Assembly (NCBI GenBank): GCA_029531795.1 | Contig: JAPEIS010000001.1 | Span: forward strand, 6,324,001-6,388,000 | Direction: 5' to 3' | Length of the DNA: 64,000 nt | From: Sclerotinia nivalis | Lineage: Eukaryota; Ascomycota; Leotiomycetes; Helotiales; Sclerotiniaceae | In this document: positions 33,908-45,094 of the stretch, piece after piece | Numbering within the stretch: position 1 is the first letter of the stretch | Layout of the letters: the number at the start of each line of letters is the position of its first letter | Notes under the pieces: model-generated | What the model was told of the DNA's origin: nothing | The model's database searches: none | What the model saw: the letters and a program-made list of their open reading frames with translations, nothing else | Program-made: the position numbers and the translations under genes

Positions 33908-35213
33908 TCATAATTCATCGTCCGAGCCCGATTCTGTCTCAGATCCATCACTTGCAGGCTTGGGCGCAGGTACCGGCGCTGACTTTTTTGCGAACGGTAA
34001 TTCTCTTTTAGCTGGTAGCTCGGCGATTTTTGTTGTTTTTGTTGTTTTTGTTGGTTTCGGTACTGGTTGCATTTCCTCATCGGATTCATCTTGAACAATA
34101 TATTTACTCATGGGAAGGTGAGACTTTGGGTGCGGCGCCTCCTCATCTTCCGTATCAGTTTCCTCATCCGAGTGATCAGGGGTTTGGATTTCTGGTTGGT
34201 CTGATTCATCGGCGATATCATTCTCATCTTGATTTTGGTCGACGTCCATCTTTTCGAATGCATCATCGGAATCTGAGCTTTCAGGCTGTACTTCTTTTCC
34301 AGCTTTACGCTTTCCACTTCTCGATGCGCCGGCGGTTCTGGGCTTCCCAGATCGTATATTTTGTACTGCCTCGACTTTTTCTGGATCGACTTTGGCGCCT
34401 GCTAATAATCTTTGTTGGTCCCTTACTTTGAGCTTCTTCTCGTTGAACATGAGGCTAAATTTCTCCAAAAGTTGGTTCTCATGGTCGGATTTTCGTTTGT
34501 TTAATCCCCTGAAATTCTCATTAAGTTTCTCTAATGTTTCCTGCTGTTCACTGTACTTGATCCGTAACGCTTCCAGTTCATCCTTTGACGAATCTGCCGA
34601 TTTTGTTGCCAGAGCGCACCAATCGAAGAGACTAATTTCTTTTTCTTCGGTTTCATCTAGTTTGATTGCGCCGAGGCGTTGCTGGTATATATTTAGTATC
34701 AAATATGATAAATTTGCCAACATAGTGACTAGGAAGAAACATACTCTGATTCCTTCAATGACCTTTTGGATCACAAGGGTCATGGCTTTCTTCTCCACTT
34801 TAGCATGAATCTCAACCCCTCTCATCACATTCCCTTCTTCTTCCTTCGGCGGCTCATGTAGGAGAATGGTTGACAATATAAGAGTCCATTCTTCATCGGT
34901 ATATGGAGAGTTCTTTACTTTGAGTGTAGATATCTTGCTGTGCTTCACTAGATAAAATAAATGAAGTTAGATTTAGGTCCCGCAATTAACGCATGAATTC
35001 CAAAATCCGGGTTGAAAATCAGGGACACCCAGCACGGGATGATCAGGGTCGGAGCTTACATGAGACTGCAAATACGAGTTCACCATCCGTCCCAATTAAC
35101 TTTACATCCAAAGGTCGTGACCCGGCAGGTTCAACGTGAAGAAGAAAAACTTCATCCTGATTCGTAGTGCTCGATGTGATACGAAGAACCGCTGGAAGTT
35201 GCTTCGCTGCCAT
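33908..35213 (-). CDS. XRCC4: XRCC4/Lif1-like non-homologous end-joining factor
   Basis: XRCC4 (yeast Lif1) binds and stabilises DNA ligase IV during non-homologous end joining in the nucleus. Exons 35060-35213, 34745-34947 and 33908-34681 give 376 residues. Intron 1 (112 nt) runs GTAAGC to TATCTAG; intron 2 (63 nt) GTATGT to ACCAG. The N-terminal globular domain reads MAAKQLPAVLRITSSTTNQD, EVFLLHVEP, then LKHSKISTLKVKNSPYTDEE and WTLILSTILL. A coiled coil at about residues 150-220 (SSKDELEALRIKYSEQQETL, then LNENFRGLNKRKSDHENQLL) is where ligase IV binds in this family. The C-terminal third is acidic and disordered (SSDSDDAFEKMDVD; ending ETESGSDDEL), with likely CK2 sites. Domain order and length fit XRCC4; primary sequence conservation is weak, as is usual for this family. 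Divergent from Byr4. Confidence 0.82.
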
Positions 35214-36493
35214 GATTATTTCCCTGGCGTGCGTTGATCAAAATGTGGTTTAATGACGTTTTGGTGATGAAACGAGAAAATAAATCCAAAAGGATTAATT
35301 AATAAGTGAAAAAGAAAACAAAAAAGAATATTATCACATTCAATGGTTTGTGAATTCAAAGGTCCAAGAGATGGATAGAATTAAACCCAAGCATTGAAAA
35401 GTAGATAGTAGGTTTGGGATTGAATGTTATGATGAAATAATCAATTTATTTACTTTTGTAAGATTATCTTAGTAAGGGTATATAGTAGATCTTATCAGGC
35501 AACGAAGAGTAAGTAGTAAGTACCCTTTTCCTTTTCTCTCTTCACTCATTTCACTTTATTCAATAGCGAATCAAAAAGAGTTTTGTTGATACTAGGTAAA
35601 GTTACATTGTACTATGTATAAATAACATGATATGATAGGTCCAATATATATCCAACAAAATAAAAGACGCCAAATCCGTAGCAACCCATAGAATCAAAGG
35701 TACGCGACGCGTTTAATTTCGATTTTTGAATTTTTGAATTTTTGAATTTTTCGTCTAATTCAACCAATCATTCTTTCTCATTTACATCAAATTCGTGGCT
35801 GGTTAAGCCAAAACTAACCAGCCACGGAGCTTCAAATCATCCTACTCTTCCACTCATCCACTCATCCCCAGCGAACACAGCGGAGATCTAAATTTTCAAA
35901 CCCACTTCAATCTTTTAATACCCACCCGCCAGGAGTACGACTATCAAGAGATTCATCTCCATCTCCATCTCCATCTCCATTTCCAACAACAACAACAATT
36001 CCTTTGGTAGAGTGCCTGCCCTAAAAGGGCGCTGGACGTTTGGATACCAGCGAAGGTGGAAAGAAAATCATCAATACGATAGATAAACAATTCAATTGAA
36101 TTCAAGTCAGCAAACTCAATTCACGGTTGCTCTCAAATCGAGCACCGAGCACACCTAGCACCACAAATTCGAAACCACGAAATCACCATTGCGACCACGA
36201 TTGCACTGATTCACTCATACATGCTAGGAATAACTGTTCAATCAACACGAAACAAAACAAAACAAAACAAATTACGGTTGCAGTTCCTGTTGCGGATACA
36301 ATTTCAATACAACGACAACAATAAAATACACAAGTGACGAGTTTTTTTACGAGATGAATTTACGACATTGACCTTCCAGCGGTTGAGCCTATTGACATAA
36401 ATCGACTCATACTTTCGATCGTATCTGAGAAGGAACATATTTTCGCAATATTCTAGCCTCCGCTTCTCTGCGACACACAACTTGTGATCCGAA
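35214..36493. promoter_or_regulatory. Divergent promoter region, XRCC4-like and Byr4 genes
   Basis: 1.28 kb between two start codons. It contains tandem TTTTTGAA units (about 35725-35750), CATCTC repeats (about 35955-35985), AAC and AAAAC repeats (35985-36000, 36245-36270) and a long C/A-rich leader ahead of the Byr4 ATG. No specific regulator site is claimed. Confidence 0.5.
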
Positions 36494-39400
36494 ATGGATC
36501 AATTGCTATTAAGGCCTCGGAAACCTGTGGAGGACGACGTGGAGAATTGGGATGATGACGATCTTGACATTGGGGGCGATGATTTTACATTTCGAAGTGC
36601 TTCCGCAGCAACCACTGCGACAGTGGTTTTGACACGCAGAGAATCGGTTTCTTCACGTCTATCCATAAGATCGGATTTCAATGAGGAACGACAAGTACAC
36701 TTGCCGGAGGATGATGAACGAGCCACGAACGATGCGATCGCTACGGCGAAAAAGGCCGGCATACCTTTGCCGGAGAACGTACCTTCCTCCGCGTTACTGG
36801 GAGGAACAATAAAGAGACTTGGTGGAAGAAAACTAAGGAAAGTTATTTCAGACGATTGGGATGACGGGGATATCCAGGTACCGCTTGGAGAAGCCCTGAA
36901 GATCAAGCGACAAGATGGATCCAAATTTCCGGAGACACTCCGTCAAGTGAGCGGCCCAGGATCCTTGAGCCCACAGAAAACATTGATGGCTGCTCCGGTA
37001 TTCCATATTAACCACAGGCCTGAATTGAAAACAAAGACTGCATCATCAAACATGCTTGATCGCTATCGAGATGATGAAGACGATGACTTCCTTGCAGATG
37101 GCGAAGCAACCATAAAAGTTTCAAAGAAACGGAACGCTATGTCTATCATACCAGCCGTCACATCACCAACGCCAGAGAAACGTACAGAAACTGAAGAAGA
37201 TTTCGAACAAGATTTGCAACTCCCTTCAGATGGAGCTTTGAAGCTCACTACTCGTAAAGATATCCCGAAGACCCCTCAGAGTATCCAGGATGATTTTGAC
37301 GATTGGGGTGAAGGTAGTTTAGGTACTCGATTTGGCGGAACGAAAAGAGATGGTCGATCCAACAGGAACTCAGATTCATTTGCTATGAGTCCCAGTATTG
37401 CTAGTTCCATGACTGCTGAAAGCGAAGATGAAGGTCTTGAAGGTTTAGTGTTACCAAGCGGCCCTCTTAATTTCGATGATATTCTCAAGAAGCGCCAACA
37501 GAACGATTGGCCCGAACGCCAAGTGGAGGTAAAGCAACCAAGAAGAAGTTTGGGTGGAAAGGATGACTTCTTGACTGGGCTTGAGATCGGCGATGGGGAC
37601 GTCTTCGATTCGAAGAAGCTCACATTAAATCGTAACATAAAGGTCAAAGCCACTAAACAACAAAGCCCAAGTAGACCCAAGCCATCTGTTTCATTAACTT
37701 TTACGAACAAACCTGCGCCGCCTGCTACCTCCCGACTCCCTCGGCCACTTGGACATGAACGTATTCCATCGTCCCTTGAACCTGTCTCGGAGAGTGGCGG
37801 CCCAATACCAAGTCGAAATCGTAGGTCGCAATCTAGGATGGGTCATTCAACTCATTCTTCAATCAATGGTATTGGAATATCTAACGCGGCATCTGCCAAT
37901 CATCCAATGCCTCCATCAACTCCCAGGCGTCGTGAACTAGGCTCAAAATCATCCGCCTCGAATTTACGCAATGAACCTACAACGACCAGCTCACAGCTCT
38001 TGAAGCTTAAGCGATCAATGCCAACCATGAAAACTTATCAGCCATCGCCAGCTAAGCCAATGCCTATACGATACGAGAGACCACCGTCTCAAACCGAGAG
38101 TAGCAATAGGCCACTGTCAATGTCTCGGTCCAAGGATCCTATCGAAAGAGATCGATCGGGAGCTGAGTCCAGCATGTCCTTTGTCAGGAAGAACCCTCTT
38201 CCATTTTTACCTGCTGGTGGTCCAGTTTCTCAATCACACCATGTTGCTGCCAAATCATCCCGGCATCTTCGCCGTAACGATTCTGAATCCTCAAGTAACA
38301 GTGCTGATTTTCGTCCCCCATCAAGAACATTTTCAAGGCAAACAATGCGATCGCCAAGTCCGCGCAGAACTCTTAGGGGTGCTGACATGCTTGCTCGTGA
38401 AGCTACTTTGAAGCGGCAAATCACAAAACCTATTCGACGGAGACATTTTGGTGATGGTTGTGAACTTGACGCTTTTGATGATCTACCTACGTCGCGAGAT
38501 GTGGAGCAAAAGTTTGTCAAAGAACCGATTGGCCGTGGTCCGCCGAGGCAGCTTACACTTCGAAATAAAGCTCATCAACACATTATGCCCACACGAAATG
38601 CATCACCTGTACCTTTGACACCATTGACACCAGCGAAAAGTAGGAGTGAACTACCGCGCTTTGCTCGCGATACTGCTGCAAGTCGTATGGCTCGAGAAGC
38701 GACGTCATCCAATCGCTCGGTCTCTGGGTCTGGAGCTCCTCTCGCTGCGCTTACAAACCAATGGAGGGCTAAGGTTGCAGCTACCACCGGACTTAGTCCT
38801 GTTCATGCACAAGGTTCCGTTAGATCGAAAAAGCATAAGGTGCCTCAAAAACCACAACTTATTAAGCCATTGGGAAATGTTAATAACCCTAGATGTGTGT
38901 ACTACCCTAATCCTTTTTTCTGCCCACCGCTAACCTTTTTGTGTAGCTGTGAAAGGAATGAAATATGACCCCGTTAATTATCGATGGGAAGGTAATGAGA
39001 TTGAAGTATCTGCCTTTGACATGCCGGCTTCTGCTACCTCAACAGCTTCGATACCTGTCCAAACACCACGAGCAGCACCACCACAAATATATCGAGAGAA
39101 GGAATGCTCGACGCCTCGTCCTGCGCTTATAACCAACATCAATTCTGCCCAGAATGTCCAAGTTGTTGGTGGCATGGTGTTTGATCCACAGCGTATGTGC
39201 TGGCTTAAGATGCCTGGCGACAACAAAAGAACAAAGAGCGATTCTGGCGATACTATGGATGGTTTTGATGCACTTGATGATGAGGAGGAGGATGTTTTCA
39301 GGGATGTTCCTGATCTCGAAGATGGCCCCTCTAAAGAATCCGATGAAATTTCTGGTTCGAAGGGTGAAGGTGCCAGTGGTCTCAGCGACTGGCTTGTTGG

Positions 39401-39554
39401 CGAAGAGTTTGATGTAGGCCCAGAATTCGTCAAGCGACAGAGAGAAGAGGAGGAGCGCTGGAGAAGAAAATGTGAGAAATGGACTGGGAATGCACGCGAC
39501 ACTGAGGGAAACTCCTGGAGATGGAGTATTCGAGACGTAGTCAACGAATTATGA
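36494..39554 (+). CDS. byr4: Byr4/Bfa1-like cytokinesis regulator
   Basis: Byr4 (yeast Bfa1) pairs with Cdc16/Bub2 as the GTPase-activating complex for Spg1/Tem1 at spindle pole bodies and holds back septation and mitotic exit. Exon 1 (36494-38894), a 52-nt intron (38895-38946, GTGTGT..TGTGTAG) and exon 2 (38947-39554) give 1,002 residues. The N-terminus MDQLLLRPRKPVEDDVENWD is followed by repeated acidic D-D-x-x-D-W-D-like blocks (SDDWDDGDIQVP, QDDFDDWGEGSLGTRF, LVLPSGPLNFDDILKKRQ) that recur in Byr4 proteins. The middle is Ser/Arg/Pro-rich and disordered. The spliced C-terminus has the paired conserved motifs VKGMKYDPVNYRWEGNE and VVGGMVFDPQRMCWLKM. The start ATG (ccgaaATGG) follows a long leader. 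Confidence 0.93.
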
Positions 39555-41819
39555 GTATACGACGGGAACAGATCGGGCATGAGGGCATGCATTGTACATT
39601 CTTTGGGAAGGTACGTTATCGGATAGAAAAAGATAGGAAACATGATGAGGTGGGTCGGATGGATCTTGGTTTGTACTATGAGATGATGGTTGGTGGTTTT
39701 TTACGACGCTATTTGCATAATGCTTTTCTCTTTTTTTTTTATTTTTGGGCGACACGACATTAGGCGTATATTTGGGCGAAAGAATATCCTTGGTTTGGGC
39801 AAGAAGGTTTTTTATTTGTGTGGATGGATTGGGATGCCATACCCTTACGACGAGACAATGAAAGGAACGAACAAAAGCTTAATAGAGCTACGAAGGTTAT
39901 GACTGTTATGATCGGGTTTTTATACTTGACTATGTATTTTCTTGTATTTTACTCCTATCATTCGGTTTTTAGGGTTTCCTTCTAAAGGTTCGTGAGAATA
40001 ATAATATTATGGATATGGATATTGTTATTGTTATTTGGGTTGGAGATTGGAGATTTATATAACATGAATTAAAAGGAGTTTGGTTTTTTATATATACATA
40101 TGCCGAGTGCTTTGGGGATTTTCTTGAATACAGGTAGATGCTGGTGATTTATGTATGGGTCGGTGCTAGAATTGAGCAAGGTTAGGTTTCACTATACTTA
40201 GTACATTTCACATTCATCAGCGGTTGCGTAAGTAGCTCTTAGTTCTACATTATATCCTCAAATTCTTAGTTGGAATTTCCGGCGCAGCAGTCCAGGCATA
40301 CGCCCCCTTGTTACCCCTTCGCTTAGAGATGGTGTTGCTAGTATGTGGGGTTCTTCTGTACTCTTTTTTTGATGGGCATGAAGATGCTGGTGATGATATT
40401 GTTGTATTAGTGTTTGTATTGGTGTATATAGATCCACCCTAAATACATGAAATCACAAGCGGATATACATTTCCCTCTTCATTTTCTTTCTTTCTTTTTA
40501 TATGATTTTCTGCGGTTTTCGAGAGGAATGTTTACTGTGTGTGTGTAATTATATTGTGTAAGGAGGATTCTCCAAGGTTATTTGGATACGTGGGTAGATA
40601 AGTCAGGTGTGGGATGATTTGTATGCTTATACTTGGACTTCACAGGGGTCGGAGGGGTCCTAGGGGTGCGGATATCAGCTCTTTAATGGGAATGAGAGTG
40701 AAAATTCTGAAGAGTTGAGTGGAGGGAGGAAGAAGATGGCAGAGAAATGATGGGAGAGAAATGGTGGAAGGGAAATGGTGGGAGAGAGGTTGCTAGTGAA
40801 TATATAATGGGCTGATGGGGGATAAGTTGGTGTATACATGTATACATACATGCCTAGTCTGTGTGGAAGTGGGGTGATTGAGTGGTTGTAACTCGCTCGG
40901 TGATTTGGATTATGATTCGTTTGGGTTATAATTTGTTTGGATTATAATTTGAGGTCAAGTATGTTGCAAGAAAAATCTATACGGATGCTGGTTGTGGGTA
41001 TGACTTGGTATCAGGTATTGGTTGGGTGGATTTAGCTCAGGTATTTTTTTGCAGCGGTATGAAGCATCGTCTGAGAGACTGGTGAAAATGGTAGTTCATG
41101 TTATGATTTGATATGAAGCATGAATTGGAAATTTTTTATTTGAATGATGATTCGCATCTTGGTTTGGTAGGAGGCATGAATTGGTGAGATTTTGCTCGGG
41201 TAGTGACTCGAAGTGTGATTTTCAGAGGCATTATTTGGGAGTGTCAGTAATTATCATTCAGAGCACTATTCTGGAGATGATTATATAAATGATGGCCATG
41301 GCCTGAGAAATATTGACTGGAATCCTGATTTGGAATATTATTTCCATGAGGATTACTCAAATAATGGATTTTGACCCCGAAAATACTTTAGTATGAGGTA
41401 TGTTCAAAGAGATGGTGACTGGAGAGGAAAAGTTGCTTGAGAAACAAGTCGAATCTCGGCTGTGATTCTGTATATGGCATTATTCTGAGGATCAGTGACC
41501 CGAATGGTGATTTAAGAGCCAACATCACAGGGGCCTGGGAGTGCCTTAGTGGTGCGTTTTAGGTGCTTAAAAGAGAGTGAAAAGTCCCCTAGGGTCGAAG
41601 TTCGGCAACTAAACACACTCGGTCGATTGCCAAAATCAACATACCTGAAACTTCATATTCTCTCGTGGAATCAAAGATACATATCATAATCATCACGCTT
41701 CATCGTCCATTTGCCAGCATTATCTTCTGTCTAAATGCCCTGAACATTATCAGTCCTACATTCCAGTGAACTTCTCCCGATCGCATCATCGATTACCCTT
41801 TTCTGTTACGGCCATCATT
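39555..41819. other. Long intergenic region upstream of the orphan trio
   Basis: 2.3 kb, with the Byr4 3' flank on the left. No gene supported. Imperfect GAGAAATGGTGG-type tandem units occur at about 40735-40795, and GGATTATGATT / GGTTATAATTT units at about 40910-40955. AGTGACTCGAAGTGTGATTTT at 41202-41222 resembles the promoter block of the three small genes to the right, so a lost fourth copy may have stood here. 41494-41819 is the promoter of the first of them. Confidence 0.5.
41494..41574 (+). promoter_or_regulatory. Shared promoter block, copy A
   Basis: AGTGACCCGAATGGTGATTT (41494-41513) and, further on, GGTGCTTAAAAGA (TATA-like, about 41562-41574) occur in the same order and at similar distance from the ATG as in copies B and C. 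The distance from the TATA-like motif to the ATG is 255 bp. Confidence 0.6.
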
Positions 41820-42242
41820 ATGTCTGAGCTAGCTGTTAGACATAGCTATTCAGGTAGGTTCTTATCATACTCTGTTGCAAATATAGCAGACTGACCATTC
41901 CTAGATGATGTTGACCGCTTGTGCATAGATATGGGAACTTTCAGAGAACTCACGAGAGACAGTCCCCAACGACCGCAAGTTTTAGCAAAGCTACGGGCAA
42001 ACCTCACAGCTTTGTCAAACAATCTCCAAAGTGAGTTTGACAGATACTATAATCGCCTTTCAGAGCTGTCGGCAGATGTTAATGGATTGTCAAGCCATGG
42101 AGGTCAGACGGATGCCGTTCGTGAAAACGTGATTGAAGAGTGTTTCTCGGAGATCTTTAATTGCGCTTTACTGTGGCACAGGTTGCTTTTAGATATAGGC
42201 ATGATACAGGGTTGGAGGACCGAAGTTCCAGTGGTAGGATAA
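41820..42242 (+). CDS. Small orphan protein, tandem family copy A
   Basis: Predicted 123 residues from exon 1 (41820-41853, MSELAVRHSYS plus one base) and exon 2 (41905-42242), with a 51-nt intron (GTAGGT, CTGAC, CCTAG). The protein is mostly helical in appearance: LTRDSPQRPQVLAKLRANLT, then ALSNNLQSEFDRYYNRLSEL. There is no signal peptide or membrane segment, and I recognise no family. Two further copies lie downstream on the same strand with related promoter, short first exon and phase-1 intron. The motif RPQVLAKLRANLTAL aligns with RQSLRKKLLKTLKSL (B) and RDIVRKKLKETMKAL (C). The coding potential rests on this shared structure rather than on homology to known proteins. Confidence 0.6.
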
Positions 42243-42350
42243 GCATAGTACCGTTAATAATGGATTTACATTATTTCAAAACATGTATCAGATCTATGTT
42301 GATTACATGTACCATCTATAATATTAAGATATGGTATCATTTTGAGGATG

Positions 42351-42439
42351 AGTGACTCGAAAAGCGATTTTAATTCATTGACACAGTTTTTTTGAATGCT
42401 TGAAGGCTGTTTTTAGGTGCTTCAGAGGCGCATAAATAG
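42351..42439 (+). promoter_or_regulatory. Shared promoter block, copy B
   Basis: AGTGACTCGAAAAGCGATTT (42351-42370) is followed by AATTCATTGACAC and the TATA-like GCATAAATAG (42430-42439), which is 265 bp ahead of the copy B ATG. The same order occurs ahead of copies A and C. Confidence 0.65.
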
Positions 42440-42694
42440 GTCGAGTTCTCTTCGATGTTGAAGTTCAGCACTCAAATATAATCGAATCTCGAAAACGAAA
42501 ACCAAAGCGCCGAAAACTTCAAGCTGCCTTTGTCAAATTAAAGTTCTATATCACTTCATCATCGCATCTCATCATCCATCTACCTGCATTATTGTTTATC
42601 GGTTTGTTTTATTAATATTGTTAGCTTTATATTTTTACAAATATTTTTCTTTTAATTATACTGTCAAATATTTTATTTGTTACTGGCTATCATC

Positions 42695-43098
42695 ATGTCT
42701 CAGCAAATTTTTGACCCCTATTCCCGTAGGTTCTTACCATACTCTCTTGGGTTTGGACCATTTTGACACTATCATTAGTCCGCGTTCACCATGCGCGCAT
42801 TGCAATGGAAGCTTTTTACGCTCCGACCAACAACATTAATCGACAGTCCCTTCGTAAGAAGCTGTTGAAAACCCTAAAATCTTTGTTAGCAGACCTTAAA
42901 TTGGGGCATGCCGATGTATCAATGCAAATTCCACGGCTGGAGAAAAAGCTCGTTGAGTTTTCTTTGGGGGCAGCACGTTTCAAAGGTCGAAGGCGTGTCA
43001 GAAGTGATAATTTCCTTACAGAGTATCAGGAGAAGATCAATCGCTGTACTTCTAAGTTTAAAAGACTAGCTGAAGATGCACGGAGTGTACGAGGCTAG
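42695..43098 (+). CDS. Small orphan protein, tandem family copy B
   Basis: Predicted 116 residues from exon 1 (42695-42725, MSQQIFDPYS plus one base) and exon 2 (42779-43098), with a 53-nt intron. The first 20 bases of the intron, GTAGGTTCTTACCATACTCT, differ from those of copy A at one position, while the coding sequences have diverged much further. The protein is basic and probably helical: NRQSLRKKLLKTLKSLLADL, IPRLEKKLVEFSLGAARFKG, then YQEKINRCTSKFKRLAEDAR. No known family recognised; no signal peptide. Confidence 0.6.
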
Positions 43099-43333
43099 AT
43101 AGTTCTACTTCAAATTCGGAATGAGCCTAGTGTGCTCGTACAATAATACAAATGCATTATATTCAAACATATATTACATGTATTTTGACTGTGTATATCT
43201 TTGATGAGTGTTAAGGTTTAATAACAACAGAGTCATTGACACAAAGGTTTGGATATGTTGTAGAGGGTATAATAGGTATGATTTCCAGGGGAAATTACTG
43301 GAATATCAGATTGTGATTCGGTATATACTATGA

Positions 43334-43434
43334 TTTGAGGATAAGCTACTCGAAAATCAGTATTAATTCAATGACACGGCAATTTTTGAATACCTTTGAG
43401 TCAACTTCGAGGTGTTTTATAGGTGCATAAATAG
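43334..43434 (+). promoter_or_regulatory. Shared promoter block, copy C
   Basis: TTTGAGGATAAGCTACTCGA and the following CAGTATTAATTCAATGACAC correspond to the copy B block, followed by GGTGCATAAATAGATTGG with the TATA-like GCATAAATAG at 43425-43434, 299 bp ahead of the copy C ATG. Confidence 0.65.
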
Positions 43435-43723
43435 ATTGGAACCCCCCGATGGGAAGTCTAGTAAATCGAAAACCGAAAACCAAAAACAATGTATCGAAAC
43501 TTTAAAGACGCTTCTTCGAATCAGCCACACCTCAACCTACAAACCATCTCTTCATCATACTTCATCGTCTATTTACCTATCTGTCCTCCGTCAAATTCAA
43601 AACAAATCAACATACATACTCCACAATCGTTCCTCTATCGTTTACTATAACTGCATTATCCTACATCACAAATCGCCCAAAAATCATCACTGCCGCATTC
43701 CAAAAATCTATCTCACCGTCATC

Positions 43724-44256
43724 ATGCCCCAAAATTTTCCTGTACCTATAACACTCCGTGAGTTTCCCCATACCATGTAAAAATAGAGACGTATATATAC
43801 TGACCTTATCTTAGCCGAGGAAGATACTTTAATCGAGTTTCCATGGGCTAGACTTAAGAAACTCGACGAAACCGTCCGCGGCCTTGGCCAGATGAACACT
43901 CCGGATCGTGACATCGTTCGCAAGAAACTGAAAGAGACAATGAAGGCATTGATCGTCAGTATTGAAGATGCAAAGTGGGTGAACTGCGACGCGTATGATG
44001 CAAAGAAAGAAAAAGAAGAGGATATACAATGCGATATGATAGAGTTGAAGAAGTTCGAACTCCCATTGGCTAAAGAGGAATATCGAAAGGCGAAAAAAAT
44101 AGGCATGGAACTGCAATGCACAATGTTTGGGTATATCAAGAGCTGCCCAAGAAGATGGATGCTTATAAAGATTTTGTAAAGCCCTGTCAGAAAGTGGTTG
44201 ACAGCTATGGACCTTTGCCTCCTTACGACGAAGTCGAAGTCGGAGACCTAGAATAA
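43724..44256 (+). pseudogene. Small orphan protein, tandem family copy C, apparently frameshifted
   Basis: Exon 1 (43724-43757, MPQNFPVPITL plus one base), a 57-nt intron (43758-43814, GTGAGT, CTGAC, CTTAG) and exon 2 from 43815. The frame reads PEEDTLIEFPWARLKKLDET, then DRDIVRKKLKETMKALIV and LAKEEYRKAKKIGMELQ, and stops at 44177-44179. From an A7 tract at 44093-44099, the next frame over is open to TAA at 44254-44256 and reads like real protein (VYQELPKKMDAYKDFVKPCQ, then GPLPPYDEVEVGDLE). One extra A would join the two. So copy C has lost one base, or the assembly has a homopolymer error; if it is real, the product is 133 residues with an altered tail. Family otherwise as copies A and B. 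Confidence 0.55.
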
Positions 44257-45094
44257 TTCGTTTGAATTATGCTTATGCTTTTGCTTATGGACATTTTGGA
44301 ATTGTCTCAATAAAGCATATCACTTATAGTTTATTGAAGAATAAAATAAGACCGGTTTAAGAGCCTAAGTGGTGGATTTCATCACTAAACAAAACGCCTG
44401 TCTTTCTTTACACAACTAGCCGAGCTTCTACACAGAATTCATTCCAGCTATTCCCCTATTGCTCTGCACATGCGTATATGCCATATTCGTTATAATAATC
44501 ACTGAAAACCATGGAACCAGAATTTTAGCAAGCCGGCCGTAAGAGGGCGCTGAGGCAAAGCGACTCAATTCAGTCAGGGGTTAGTTAGCCTTCCGTCGGT
44601 TGGACCACACTTGCGGATTAGTGACTAATAAAGAGTAGATACTGCTATTTAGAAACAACCTGAGAAGATCATTAACTGAGACAGTCAAAGTATGTGTATT
44701 GATTTTATGATTATTAAGAGATAGTCCCTGTCGAATCTCAAATTTTTAGGGAATGTAATTACACGTAACTGTGCCGTCTTGCAACCGGACTGCAATTTAG
44801 ACTCGCTCCTCTTTCTTCCTCGCTTACTTATCCAGTATTCAAAACTCTCGTTGATCTTTTGTCGATGAAATGTTTCGTACTATTGGTTTCGTGGGATGGT
44901 ATCGGAATGTTGGCTTCGTTTAAGGGGGAATCTTCCGTTATAAGTGCAGAAAAAGCAGAATTTGGTATTTAATTTCGCTCGTTAAATGTCGGAGCTCGCA
45001 TCGAAAATAGAAAGGAAATAAAGTTGTCGACGTAATGTGAGAATAGTAGGCAACGGGTAGTGCGGTGGAGTAATGATGTGGGTATTCGAGGCGA
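44257..45094. other. Intergenic region between copy C and RNase H-like paralog 2
   Basis: Two convergent 3' ends. 838 bp without a gene or clear repeat. Confidence 0.6.

Noticed and set aside
38978..39643. 221-codon minus-strand open frame
   Set aside because: Antisense to the conserved C-terminus of Byr4; Ser-rich, as expected for the complement of acidic codons.
43332..43434. Repeated blocks considered as a CRISPR-like array or transposon ends
   Set aside because: The blocks are about 0.9 kb apart, always ahead of a gene at fixed distance, with no inverted ends; gene duplication explains them.
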